Shown in pieces: positions 1 to 11,616 of a stretch of DNA of 64,000 bases. The notes under the pieces were generated by a model. It made no database searches. It saw only the letters and a program-made list of their open reading frames with translations, and was not told where the DNA came from. The stretch comes from Takashimella koratensis. Lineage: Eukaryota; Basidiomycota; Tremellomycetes; Trichosporonales; Tetragoniomycetaceae. Within the stretch, counting starts at the first letter, position 1, and each line of letters begins with the position of its first letter. The translations under genes and the position numbers were made by a program. Location: positions 1,669,486 through 1,733,485 of the forward strand of contig BCKT01000001.1 of the NCBI GenBank assembly GCA_003116875.1. The letters run 5' to 3'.

Positions 1-1924
1 AACCCTACCGCGCGCCAAATTGCGCTCCAGAACCTCATCGGCCATACCGCCAAGAACGCCGCGCAGCGAGGGATCTTCATCCCTTCTTCGTTTGCAGGTA
101 CAAGTGCCGGTGGAGGTGGGTTGCTTTCGGGCAAGCGGAAAGAGGGACAAGAGAGCGATGAGGTTAAAGTTAAGGCGATCAAAGATCTCGCACTTTTGTG
201 TCGAGACCAAGCGGTCAGTGAAGGAATACAGAGATCAAGTCGTTGGTACTAATGCTGATAAGAGAATAGATCATTGCACATGACGCTCTGTCAGCGTTGA
301 TCAACCTCTCGGACAACTTGTCTGTCGCCCGACACCTCATGGACGAGGAGTACCTCGTCTGGCTTGTCTCATACACCGCTGTGAGTGTTGCTTCCTTCTG
401 CTACCAGTTCACCGGAATCCTCACCTACACTTTTCCCTCACCCCCTTTTACTCTAGCTGACTCCACTTAGAACGCCTCTTCCCCGCTCTCCCCACTCACA
501 TCGATGCTCCTCTCCAACCTAACCTCTCACCCTTCACTCCTCCCCACAGTCGCGTCACTCACCATCCCTATCGTCCCTCTTCCTCTATCTAAACACTACC
601 CGCCTTACTTCCTCCCGGCATCGGCTTCGGCGAGCTCCCCGACCCACCCAGACTTCCGGGAACCGAGCGTGCTCCCGCCCAACGCAGAGGCAGGGCAGGA
701 GCCCGAGCGACAGGTCGAGGGCTTGAGAGCGCTCGTGCAAGCTTTCGAGGATGGAGCGGCAGAAGGAGTCAGGGATGGAAATGGCAAGCGGAAAGGAGAG
801 TGTCACTTCCTCGCGTCAGTCTTTGCCAACGTTTCCATGGTGAGTGAAGCGGGGCTGCATGTCGCAGATGAGAACGAGGTCGGCATTCATCAAGTCGTCG
901 ATGTCTCCGAGATATGGGAAAGACGATACTAATACGATCCAGCTCCCCGCGACAAGAGGACTGCTCTTGACCCCACGACCACCGTTCCCTGCTCCATCGA
1001 GCGAGCACACAGACAACGACGAGCCCCTGTTATCCAAGATTGTCGTGTACACCGAACACCCGGACACTATCCGTCGTGGCGGAGCACTGGGCTGCATTAA
1101 GAACTGCGCGATGGACAGGGGCAGCATGGCCTGGCTTCTCACGAGTGAACGTGAGTTGATGTGACAGGAGGAGCAGGCAAGAACGTCACCTCAGAGATAC
1201 TGCTACAAAGCGAGGCAATGAAAGAGACTGAAAGAAGACCGTTTGCTGATGGTGTATTGCACAATATACAGACGACCGAGTGCGTTTGCCGTCTGACACA
1301 TCGAGAGTCGTCAAGGGGGTTGACGTCCTGCCATGGGTCCTGAGCCCTCTCATGGGTCCAGAGGAGTACGATATGGACGTGAGTGGGAAGGAGGGCTGCT
1401 CTATGGACCAGGGGCCAGAGATGTGGTGGCGGCTTGGCTGACTTGTGTGGGTCATCAGGAGATGGAGACGTTACCGCCCACGCTGCAGTTCTTGCCCCCT
1501 ACAAAGAAGAGGGAGCAAGATACGGTCCTGCGTATGATGTGTGTGGAGATTTTATTACTCTTATCGACGAGTGAGTCCTCCTTTCAGCCGTGTCGTCCTC
1601 TCCTCTTCCTTCTCCCTTTCCATGATACACTCCAATCATCCTAATGTAGATCAAGATTCACTTTCTGACGCATTTTATTCAGCGTTCACGGGTCGAGAGA
1701 CTTTGCGAAACCGCGGATCTTATTACGTTGTCCGTGAAGCGCACAAAGTCGAGACCGATCAGCAAATCAAGGACGCCATTGAGCGTCTTGTCTCCCTTAT
1801 CCAGGGAGAGGAGGGACACGAGACCAAGGCGGATCACGTGGAGGAGCTGGTCTCAAAAGCTGCAGTGGCGGTAGCCGAGCCAGAGGCTAAGATTGACGAC
1901 GAGACGGATGTCTTTGAGGTGTAG
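1..1924 (+). CDS. HGH1: HGH1 family protein (eEF2 chaperone), 5' partial
   Basis: The gene is cut by the left edge; frame 1 is open from base 1. The visible exons show the armadillo-like HGH1 fold in order: a conserved stretch near 1-60 (ALQNLIGHTAKN), ALINLSDN after an intron around 300, FLASVFANVS near 810-836, RRGGALGCIKNC near 1072-1110, LSPLMGPEEYD near 1340-1375, and the C-terminal FTGRETLRNRGSYYVVREAH block at 1683-1742. The stop is TAG at 1922-1924. At least five short GT-AG introns interrupt it. In yeast HGH1 helps fold translation elongation factor eEF2 in the cytosol; that role is taken from the family. The tail after the last conserved block is Glu/Ala-rich. The start and the N-terminal third lie outside the window. 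Family assignment is secure. Confidence 0.9.
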
Positions 1925-2278
1925 AGGGTTTACAGTGAGATTGGTCTAGATACTATATCTGTATCAGGATCTAAAGCATCACTTCTATGCCATTTGTCTG
2001 TTGCTTGAGACCACCGTGACTGTTTGGACGTATATTACATGTCGACCGTCGAGATCTTGTGGATGATTGATGGTCGCCCAGCTGCGGATACAGTACGTCC
2101 TTGTAATCTGCCGTAAATACCGGATGGTAGGAATTTGAAATCTCGCCACCGATTGACCTCCACTTTACCTGCTCGTCGTCAACATCGTCCCACTTGTCAC
2201 TGTTCAACTTCCCACTTATCATTTCACCTTACTCTCACACTTACTACATCTTTCACATATCACTATTCTTGCGCAAGT
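1925..2278. other. Intergenic: HGH1 3' end and peroxiredoxin leader
   Basis: No coding potential seen. The last 120 bases before the ATG at 2279 are rich in C and T, as is common for leaders in this window. Confidence 0.6.
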
Positions 2279-3215
2279 ATGAAAGACGGCGACCTGATCG
2301 GCAAGCCTGCGCCTCCGTTTACGCTCCCGGCGACCCCGGATGGCGCGCCTTTCACCCTCCCTGTTGGCGAGAAGGTGAGTCGGGTTCACAGTATCTGCAG
2401 TATCAAGCGGCCTAGCGACCCGAGTCGAGCCCTGACTTGGGTCCATTGACTGTGCTGGTTTCTCTACCCCGTTGTGCCTTTGTGAATGTACTTGCTAACG
2501 CCATTCTGCCCCGCGGATGCCTTTCGACAGCCCATCGCTCTCTTCTTCGTAAGTTTCGCACCACTTGTTCCTCTTCCCTACCCTATCCACTTCGGGCCTC
2601 ACCCCTCCTACTGGCCTGACAACTTACCACCGATCCCTCCCTTTGACTTCCAGTTCCCCGAAGCCGCTTCACTCGGATGCACGATGGAAGCCTGTTCCTT
2701 CCGTGACGCTCAATCATCCAACATCACATTTAAGCGTCACCCCAACCTCGTCGTCGTAGGGGTCAGCGGCGACGCAACATCCAAGCAAGCTTCGTTTGCA
2801 GATGAGAAGAGCCTTGCGTATCCGATCGTCTCGGATGCGGAAGGGAAAGTTAGGGAGGCTTATGGAGTTGGTAAAGCGTTTCTAGGGACTACCCAGGGTG
2901 AGTAATACTGGTCTTGACAAAGTGAAGCGAGTTGTAGTAGCTGCGAAGATGTGAAAGAGACACGGGGGGAAGGGTAGTTCCTGACTGATTCACGTCAGGG
3001 CGAAAGACAGTCTTCATCGACGCCAGTGGCATCGTTCGGGGCGAACATACCGCCAACCTCGGAATCTTGTGAGTTCTCACACTTCGCTATACTCCCATGA
3101 TTCCCTTTTCAGGACCCAAAGCGTGAAGTTAATCTTGACCACTCGGGGTGACGGCTACAGCTCGCACGTCAAATTCGTCGAGAAGCAACTCAAAGACCTC
3201 GAAGGGAAATCGTGA
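2279..3215 (+). CDS. Peroxiredoxin, BCP/PrxQ type (Dot5-like)
   Basis: Thiol peroxidase that reduces hydrogen peroxide and alkyl hydroperoxides. The start ATG at 2279 begins MKDGDLIGKPAPPFTLP, the usual entry strand of BCP-type peroxiredoxins. After introns, the active-site block reads SLGCTMEACSFRD: peroxidatic Cys followed five residues later by the resolving Cys, which defines the BCP/PrxQ class. The usual Pro before GCT is Leu here. Downstream VVVGVSGD, YPIVSDAEGKVREAYGV and KTVFIDASGIVRG match the thioredoxin fold. The stop is TGA at 3213-3215. Length is about 165 residues, normal for the family. At least four introns. In yeast the closest class member, Dot5, is nuclear; no clear targeting signal is visible here. 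Confidence 0.9.
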
Positions 3216-3499
3216 TCACCTCGCTTCGCCCTCTATCAAACATCTTATTCTCACTTAATACTCTGCGTCGCATCCAGTGTCCACCTGTGCAGATTTCATC
3301 GTCTGTCCGCTTGCTCCTTAATACTTTGCTAGACCTTCTGCGTCCTCATTTGATGTGCTCATAACAATACCATCGCCAACGACTGAACCCATGCATTTAT
3401 CGCAATCATGCAACATGTGGAAAAATATCAGATTTGATCATTCCTCATCCCTTCTTAACGTCTCTACCTTTCCCTTGCTCTTCTCCTCTCGCCCTTGGC

Positions 3500-6429
3500 T
3501 TAGATCCCATCAGCAATAGGACCCGCGACGCCTTCTTTCTCCGCAAACCCTTGCAACGCCTCTCCCTCCGTTGTTGGTCGATCAAGTTTCTTCCCCTGGA
3601 GAACTTGACGGACTTCGTCAAGCGACAAGGTCTCGTATTCGACCAACGCGGTAGCAAGCTAGGGGAGAACCGAGTCAGCGTTTGTCTTCCAAAAGATCCG
3701 GAAGAGGTCTAATGAGATAGGAATTGAGGGATATAGTGACTCATTTACTTACCTTGTGAAGCTCGTCCTCGTGCGTCTTCAACAACGTCCTCGCCCGGTC
3801 CATCCCTTTACCCAAGAAACTATCCCGCGTCAGCTCAGACCTCCAGACCGGCCCTGGTCCAACTTACTCTTTGATCTCGCCCTCTATCTCGTCTTTCTTT
3901 CGGTTAGAGAGGTACACACTCTCGTCGTCGTCGTGAGCGACCAATCCGACTTTTTCACTAAACCCGTAGCTCTGTGATGATAAGATAACAAGAAGATGTC
4001 AGCTATCTTGTCCCTTCATTCTGCGGTCCCCATGTGAACGGATTCTAAGACCATCGACGCTGATCGGATAACCAACCACTGTCCGCTCCTGTACGTCGGC
4101 TCGACCCAGAACTCACCCTAATCATCCTCGCCGCCACGTCCGTGGCACGCTGCAAATCACTTGAACAGCCGCTAGTGACATCATCGTCTCCAAAGATCAT
4201 CTCCTCCGCTGCTCTCCCACCAAGGGCGACATCAATCATCGCCTTGTATTCTCTGCGTGTATACGAGTCCTTGTCCTGTTCTGGCAATTGGAACGTGATC
4301 CCCAATGCTTGTCCTCTTGGCATGATCGTGACTTTATGGAGCGGCATGGCACCAGGGGTATGGAGAGCGACGAGAGCGTGACCACCTTCGTGATAAGCTG
4401 TCGCACGCTTGGATTCGTCCGTGACGAAATGAGATCGACGTTCGGCACCCATGAGAATCCGGTCCTTGGCCCATTCAAAGTGTCGAAGCTGGACGGATAC
4501 CGCGCCTTCCCGAGACGCCTTGACGGCAGCCTGATTGACGAGATTCTGCAAGTCGGCACCAGACATCCCAGGGCATCCGCGGGCGATGATACTTGCGTCG
4601 ACATCAACGTCAAAGGAAACTTCGCCCATATGGTGTTTGAGGATCTCGATACGTCCTCGCACGTCAGGAAGACCAACAACGACGTGTCGGTCGAAACGTC
4701 CAGGCCGGGTGAGCGCTTTGTCCAGAGATTCAGGAAAGTTGGTTGCCGCAATAATGATGACACCCTCGGTCTGCTCGAATCCGTCGAGCTCGACAAGGAG
4801 TTGGTTGAGGGTTTGTTTCATGTAGTGCTGGGTTGAGTCAGTACATGGCGCTGAATCAATGAGACCACACTCACCTGGTCCTTTGCGCTGCGTTTGCTGC
4901 CGATAGCATCAAGCTCGTCGATGAACACGATCGCCGGTGCCTTCTTCCTCGCCGCGGCAAACAGCTCTCTCACTCGCTTGGCTATAGTCGTTGAAGATCA
5001 CCATCAAGTCAGCTCCGACCCTGTATTTTTCCATGCTTTCCATTGTGATCTCAAGCACATGTCACTCACCGCCAACGCCAACAAACATCTCGTCAAAGCT
5101 GCTTCCCGAGGCAAAAAGGAACGGGACCCCGGCCTCACCAGCGACAGCGCGCGCGAGCATCGTCTTTCCTGTTCCGGGAGGTCCAGTAAGTAGAACACCT
5201 TTGGGCAGTTTCCCGCCGAGACTGGAGAACTTGTCCGGGTTGCGAAGGAACTCGACGATTTCTTCAAGCTCCTGTATGAGATTTTAGCCCCACAGGTTGG
5301 TGCAGAAATGGTCAGCAAGAAGAAGCAAGCAATCTGTCTCCTGGAAGACGGAATCCTAGCCACTACTCACGCTTTTTGCTTCTTCGACACCATGGACGTC
5401 GCTAAACTTGACGACCCTCCCTTCCTCGGGCTCAAACTCCATCGGTCCTGGTCCGGCCTTCAACAAGCCCGTGTTCTCCATAACCATTGAGAGGATAGTA
5501 AGCACCACGAAAGCCCAGAGGGCGGCGCCGACGACCCAGCGGAGGGCGCGCCAGGCGTTCATCGTCGGTGTGGCCGGGGCGAGTTGGACGTAGATCGGGT
5601 GCAACGGGGATCCGGGGTGAGTCGATGCGGTCAGCGGGTTGACGGGAGGTGGAGAGCCGGATGACGAAGGCGGGGACGTTGAGCCAGAGCCGAGAAGGCT
5701 GGAGACAGTGGGAGGTGCAGAAGCGGCGCCAACGGCAGCAGCAGCAGCGGAAGCGGTGGAAGCCGTGCTAGCGAGAGGTTCGGAAGTGACAGCGCCGACA
5801 GGTGTAGTCGATCCCAACGCTCGACCATGAATCAAATCGTCTCTTCGCCTAGCCGCTCGGCCTAGATCACCCAACCGGCCTGTCTCTCCTAGCGCCTGTG
5901 CATACATATCGAACGCCTCCTCAGACTTGGTCAGCACGGGGCTAGCACTGACTTGGGCTCCGGGGCTGAGCGCGACGGCCTCGTAGTACCGGATCAAACC
6001 GTCGAGCTCGCCGCCCTCGCGCAGGGCATGGAGGAGCGCGATCTGCGTAGGGAGGTCGGAACGCCGCTCGTGTGCTGCCGTCTCGAGCGCCGCGATCCGC
6101 GTTTGAAAGGGCGTGAGAGGAGCCTCGGAGGCGTCGGCGGTAGCCGCAGAGGGAGGGGAGGAGGTGGAGGTGGAGGAAGGAGTGGGAGTTGAAGAGGTAG
6201 TAGAGGTAGGAGAAGAAGAGGAGAAGATGCCGAGCCGACTAGGGGTAGGTCGGAACCCGTGTAACTGGCGACTGAGGGAACTAGGTCCAGCCCGCAATAT
6301 ACGAGCATGGTCAATCCCCACCCTCAATCCAATCGACAACGGAATCGACGGTGCATTCCGGCGACATATGGCGCGCGAGACCGCCGTCGCCGCCCGGACC
6401 TCGATCATGCCGGTCCCTATCCACGCCAT
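3500..6429 (-). CDS. YME1: Mitochondrial i-AAA protease YME1 (FtsH family)
   Basis: ATP-dependent zinc metalloprotease of the mitochondrial inner membrane facing the intermembrane space. The start ATG is at 6429 (MAWIGTGM), giving an Arg/Ala/Ser-rich presequence, then a Ser/Thr/Pro-rich linker, a helical N-domain ([15 protein letters not shown]), and one membrane segment near 5470-5545 ([20 protein letters not shown]). The AAA domain has Walker A GPPGTGKT near 5165-5190, Walker [10 protein letters not shown] near 4900-4930 and the second region of homology RPGRFDRHV. The protease site is HEGGH near 4380-4400. The C-terminal helices ([20 protein letters not shown]) end in TAA at 3500-3502. At least six short introns lie in the AAA and C-terminal part. 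One membrane segment rather than two places it with i-AAA, not m-AAA, enzymes. Confidence 0.94.
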
Positions 6430-6742
6430 GGTTCGGGTACGAGGTAAGGACTGGGACCAAAAAAAAAATCCAGGTAAAGTCGGGGATATCGACTGTTGAA
6501 GGTGAAGCGTTGACCCCGAGCCCAGGTTAGCCTGGTTTCGTCGATGCTGGGGGGTTACGATGCCTCGGTAAAGGTGTTGGTGGTGATGGGGATGGTGACG
6601 AATCGTTCGGGAAATGAGAATTGGGTGACGGAAAAAAACAAATGTCGAAAATCCAAAGTCGCACGAGCCCCAGTCCGAGCCTGTAATGTGGCGCCTCGTT
6701 CGTCCATCGGCCAAGGTGTCTACATCTCTATATATCGGTGCA
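6430..6742. other. Intergenic between two tandem minus-strand genes
   Basis: Leader and promoter of YME1, and 3' region of the next gene. An open frame continues upstream of the YME1 start here, but it has no family similarity and contains no better start. Confidence 0.5.
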
Positions 6743-8661
6743 CTATCTGCCCTGCGGTGTCCAAGTACCCCATTGCGGTCCCGCTTGGCCCGGGGTATGT
6801 GCCATCTGCATCTGCGGCTGACCCTGCATCGGCTGATTTGTCTGGCGCCAGCTTCTTCCATCGCTTCCCCATCGACTACTACCCCACCTTCTCCCTCCTC
6901 CTCCTCCCAAACCACCACCACCGCTTCCGCCCCTCCCCGCATACGTATCCCAATACCACCTAGCATACGCCGCTGTACCTGGCGGAGCAGGCGGTACCGC
7001 CCCTCTCTGTCCCCACCTTGAGACGGGCGCATACCACTGCCCTTGTTGTCCCAGCCCTTGCGCCCAAGGCAGCGTGGTGAGCCCGTGTCTTCGCGCTGCC
7101 CGGGGTCGGAATGGATTCAGGGGAGAGTTTGGGTTGTCTCGGAGGAATGCAGCTTGGTCGGATGGAGAAAGGCGAGAGAATGCTAGGGCCTAAGGAAAGG
7201 AGGTCAGTCTATACGTAGTAAGTGTATTGTGGCTGAGTGGACAAGAGGAACGGTGGACTGGTGTTAAACGGTTGATGCCAAGCTAGAGCCGTCGTCGTAC
7301 TCACCTCCTCCCGATACCTCCTCCGGCTCCTAACAACCATCATAGTCACACCAATCAACACCAGCCCCACAACCCCACCCGCTACTCCCAACCCCACTGC
7401 CAACTTCTGTTTCCCCGTCGAGTTCGTCACCGGCATCGGCAACGATCCCGGTATATCGGTGACTACATCCGCCCAAAGGGTATACGCCGACGTCGGTGTA
7501 ACGGGCGCAGGCGAGGTCGTGGGGTACGGTTGAAGGGAAATGATTTGGGTCGCGAAGAATGATTGAGCGGAAACTAGGGGGTTGGAACAGGTATTGTTGG
7601 TCTGTGCCAATTTAGACGTACGTGAGAATCCGGAGCCAGAAGCCAGGAATTAGTATAAGGATCACATCAGGCCCTGGTCTCTTGCTTGAACTCACGATCG
7701 TCGGCCGCACAAACGTCTGGTTAATGATAAACATATGATACCCTGTCTCCGTAAACTTGAACGGATAGCCATACGCCGAATCGAACGCCGTCTTGCTCCT
7801 GCTTCGTGGTCAATCTTCACTCTCGAGTACAGAAGTAAGGACCAACTACCCACCCGCAGAGAGTATCGCCAGGAACGATGAGGCTCGTGTTCGACGTTGG
7901 ATCTACCACCCCTGTCGAAGGGAATACATCGATCTAAACCCAATCCCCCATTTGCGAGCACAAGATCAAGACATGATTGTTCAGCCCTATTCCGCAGAGT
8001 CTTGTACGCGTTCCCGAAGAGGACGCTTACCGTATAGTTGGGAAGCATGAGTAGAGGGACGACTTCTCTTAGCCAACCGCCTACGATCTCCGCTGGTCTT
8101 GGGCCGGCATCGACGAACCCGAGCGTGTACTCGACCCCTAGGTCATGATCAGCCCCAACTCGGAAACTCTACCACTTCCATCTGGCCTGATTTGCTGTGA
8201 TTCTGTAATTCAGCCTTCTCGTGCTCACCGACATACAGCGCCGACCAAGGTTCCGGCATGATCAACCCCACCGTCGCAGCGACGGGGACGGTCGACGCGG
8301 GTGTCAGACTTGGGAACCCCGTGGTCGTCGTCGCTGTCGTACTCGTTGTTAAGCCTGTATCAGTGGCCGTGGTTGAAGAAGGGAAGACATCGGACTGGGT
8401 CGGTTCGGCTACCGACGTGGTGGATTCGTCGAGGGTGATGGTTGTTGTGGAGTCGGCGCGTCGGAGCGGAGGCGGGGGAACAAGTGAGGGTGGGGTAGTG
8501 AAGGATGCAGAGAGAGAGTAAGTGTATGAGGTCAGAGTGGTGGGCGAGACAAGGAGAGTTGGGGCTGTCGGTGTCACTGAGATGGCCTCTGGATGTTGGA
8601 GGTCGGCATGTACAAGATGACAGGCGAGGAGGGATAAGAGACATGATACGAAAAGTTTCAT
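6743..8661 (-). CDS. Secreted/type I membrane glycoprotein, mucin-like, unknown function
   Basis: Not recognised as a named family. The start ATG at 8661 gives a clear signal peptide (MKLFVSCLLSLLACHLVHA). It is followed by about 130 Ser/Thr/Pro-rich residues likely to be O-mannosylated, then a folded ectodomain spread over several exons with N-glycosylation sequons (NYT, NTS, NQT, NNT) and a few cysteines. One membrane helix lies near 7330-7400 (LAVGLGVAGGVVGLVLIGVTMMVV), followed by a basic stop-transfer RSRRRYREE. The last exon encodes a Gly-, Trp- and Gln-rich cytoplasmic tail with PGQAGPQWGTWTPQGR at the end; the stop is TAG at 6743-6745. The architecture (signal, mucin stem, domain, one helix, tail) resembles fungal cell-surface sensors. 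Exon joins were inferred by frame and splice sites. Confidence 0.7.
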
Positions 8662-9550
8662 CGCCGACACCGATGATCTCAGGCGACGAGGAGGGGTAGT
8701 GGAAGTCGGTGTGATAAAGGTGAGGTCTGGTCAGTGTGTTGCGTTTGAGGACAGTGGTGGCTGTGTTGACCAGTTGTTTAATGGGACCTTTGGGGAAGGA
8801 TGGAGACGAAGAGGCGTCAACGGGACAGGTGAGGGTGGGTGAGTGGGGTGGGTCGATCCGAGTCCTTGGTCGGTACCTTGCTGTGAGTGGAGAGTGTCCT
8901 GCGTCCGTGAGAGGGATGGACAGTGTGCATGTGCATGCTGTTGCTACCATGGCGATTGTTGTGCATCTATGTCACGGTGGTTGGTTCAACTTTCAACATC
9001 TCGCTTGCAACAAAAGTCAAGTCACGTGGTTCTTCTGCCTCGGTGCCCTGCATTATGCCTAAAATCCGTTGTAAATGCTTCCGCAGCCCATTAGAAACGC
9101 CCATGACGCCTGTCCTCCCTTGGTCGCCGCCACCCATTGGCTCACTGTCTTTTGGATTATACACTGACGTCATTCCCACCGTTTTCGCTACCCATCCTCT
9201 TGTCCTCCCTCTCACTCTGCCTTCTCTGCTTCGTGCTCGACATGCACACCAATGAACCTGCGGACCTGAGGGGAACCCTGGATACTGGTCGCACGACCAG
9301 AGCCAGGAGCAAGACTCAAAAAAGTGTAACGCAATTTACCCAGGAACATGGCTTCGGGGCGGAGGAAGAGTATGTGTGCACAAACGTGTATTGCGCTGTG
9401 CGTTGTTGGGTTGAAATGGGAGGTCACGTTTGTTACCACGAAATATAAACACTGGTCTGTCCTTTGTCTCTCTACTTCTCTCTCTCTCTTCCTCCCACTC
9501 TCTCACTCTCACTTCATTTGACTCTAACCCACTTCACCTCAACCACAATC
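8662..9550. other. Divergent intergenic region
   Basis: Lies between the 5' ends of the mucin-like gene and the polytopic membrane protein. A TATA-like ATATAAAC is at about 9443-9450, followed by a strongly CT-rich leader at 9460-9545 that leads into the ATG at 9551. I see no gene here. Confidence 0.5.
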
Positions 9551-10036
9551 ATGTCGCTGTTCGATGGTATTCTGATCAAAGTGAGCACCTCCCTCTCTAC
9601 CAAGTCATCTCACTCCCTCTCTCATCCACTTGGTCCTTTTCCCCATCGTTCCCCCCTTCCCCATCACCCGGTGTCACTTTGCCGCCCACCTCTCCCCCAT
9701 CTTCCCCCTTCCCCCTCTCTCTCCCTTCTTCACTCCCTCCTCTCCTCCGATAGCTTCTTCCCATTCCCCACTCCTCTTAGTTCGCTCATGAACCAACTAA
9801 CATACACAGCTCGCGAACATTATCGTGTTCGCCGCCTCGCTCGGGTCCAATGTGTACTCGGTCGCTGGCCCCGAGGACATGTACGGTTCTGCCAAGGTAA
9901 GTGTTGTTACCCAGGTGACCTGGTCACCAAGCGACCGTGCCACCGGCTATACCACCATTCCCTTTCGACCTCGCCCCGTCCCGCATCACGCTGACCACTC
10001 CCTCTTCCCACCTATCCCCCTACCCCATCCCACACT

Positions 10037-10105
<69 letters not shown>

Positions 10106-11097
10106 CCCCTCCGCAGCCCACATACATCACGCCCGCGCCTATGGCCTTCTGGGTGTGGTCCCTCATTCACCTCCTCCTCCTCGGCATGCTCTTCTATCAA
10201 TTCACCGAGCGGGGCAAGGCCGTCGTTGTTGACCTCATCGGATGGCGTTTCGCCCTTCTTGGCGTCTTCAACGCCGTCTTTGTCTTCTTCTGGGCAAGGC
10301 ACTGGTACATTCTCACTTTTGTCTTGTCGCTCCTCGTCTCGGCCGCCGTGAGCCAGATCTACTACGTCGTCAAGCGGGACCACGCCACCCGAGAGGGTAG
10401 CGCCGGGGAGGAGATCTTTGTCCACCTCCCGTTCTCCCTCTTCCACGGATGTGAGTATAGCCGGCATGGTCCAATTGCCTCTTCATTGAGCCCTTGGGTC
10501 TCCTGGAGCCATTCACGGCAATGGAGGTTCACAGCTGTGCTTAGTCAAACCATGAAACACAAACTGACTTTCACAGGGGCACTCGTCCTTGTTGTTCTCT
10601 CCCTGTTCGAGGCCTTTGGCGTCAACGCCCACGACCACAAGGCTGGTATCTGGACCAAGATCTTTGTCTTCCTCGCCTTTGTCTTCCTTGAGACGACTGC
10701 GGCTGCGTACGCTTTCGCTACTCGTGAAGGTGACGCTGCGGGTGCTGCGGCGATCGCCTGGGCTCTCTTCGGGATCTGTAAGTCGATACTGACTGGACGA
10801 TTTCTGGACCCCTCAGCCCCTGTGGATAACGCTGACTGCGGTGTAGTCATTAACCAGACCAAGCCCAAGTTCATCCACTGGTCCGCTCTCGCCTTCTTCA
10901 TCCTCTCCCTCTTCGCCATCATCAAGTCGCTCTAGTACGTGCTTAACTTCATCCCACGTGTATCTCCAAGTCCACAACAGGCGACTGCGCAAATTCCATG
11001 TGGTCTTTTACTGACTTTATCCAGCACGACTATCCGCTCGCCTCGCGGTATCCTTCACGACGAGGAGCGCGCTCCGCTCATCAACAACGACGCTTAA
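9551..11097 (+). CDS. Polytopic membrane protein, fungal family of unknown function (DUF1774-like)
   Basis: Start ATG at 9551 (MSLFDGILIK, then an intron). Joined exons give LANIIVFAASLGSNVYSVAGPEDMYGSAK, then PTYITPAPMAFWVWSLIHLL and at least seven hydrophobic helices through LAFFILSLFAIIKSL. The middle block (VHLPFSLFHGWALVLVVLSLF) and the repeated Trp/Phe pattern resemble the fungal DUF1774 membrane family; that label is from memory and not certain. The stop is best placed at 11095-11097 after a last intron that begins GTACGT at about 10935 and ends CAG before CACGACTATC: this removes an apparent TAG and yields a tail ending DEERAPLINNDA. Intron 2 (9897-10116) holds the 63-base poly-C tract. 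Confidence 0.75.
10038..10100. repeat. Uninterrupted 63-nt poly-C tract inside an intron
   Basis: All 63 bases are C. The tract ends 14 nt before the CAG acceptor at 10114-10116 of intron 9897-10116, where a U-rich polypyrimidine tract would normally lie. It may be real or a sequencing artefact; see findings. Confidence 0.9.
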
Positions 11098-11616
11098 GGG
11101 GTGTGACCACCTCGTGTCATGAGCTCATCGCCTCCCAACCACCTCCTTCACAGTCTCGATGTCCCTCCCCCCCTCTCTACCCGCCCCTTACCCTCCTCAA
11201 TCTTTATCCCCTCTTGATCATTTACTCATAATGACCCATGTCAGGAGACAGACATGTGAATGAAGAATTTGAACCCCGAATGGAACCCCGCTTTTGAAGT
11301 CCTTCTCATCCGTCTTTCTTATGCAAAGCCATTTTGAACAACAACATCTTTCCGCATTCATTCATAAGATTGTCGTTATGTGAAAGAAGGGAGTGACTGG
11401 GTCCAGATACTGTACGTATGAGCGAGATGGCGAATGGGAAGGAAAGACTTTGAAGAATGTTAGAGGAAGGTAGTGGAAAACATTGAGAGGGAAAAGGAGG
11501 ATAAAGTGACCTGAAAGTTGAGAATCGTATAGTCGTGTACTCTTTCGTTGTTGAAGGTAACATGGTGGTATAAGCGAGTGAGGGAGACGAGATATACACC
11601 GATGGTTAGCCTTGGC
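11098..11616. other. Convergent 3' intergenic region
   Basis: Between the ends of the membrane protein gene (+) and the EVE gene (-). Only short frames without family similarity; presumably the two 3' UTRs. Confidence 0.5.

Noticed and set aside
6430..7032. N-terminal extension of YME1 upstream of 6429
   Set aside because: The open frame overlaps the 3' exon of the neighbouring gene in another frame and has no similarity; the ATG at 6429 gives a good mitochondrial presequence.
9937..10400. Frame with a long proline run in front of the polytopic membrane protein
   Set aside because: The prolines come from the poly-C intron. Splicing 9897-10116 gives a continuous conserved protein without them.
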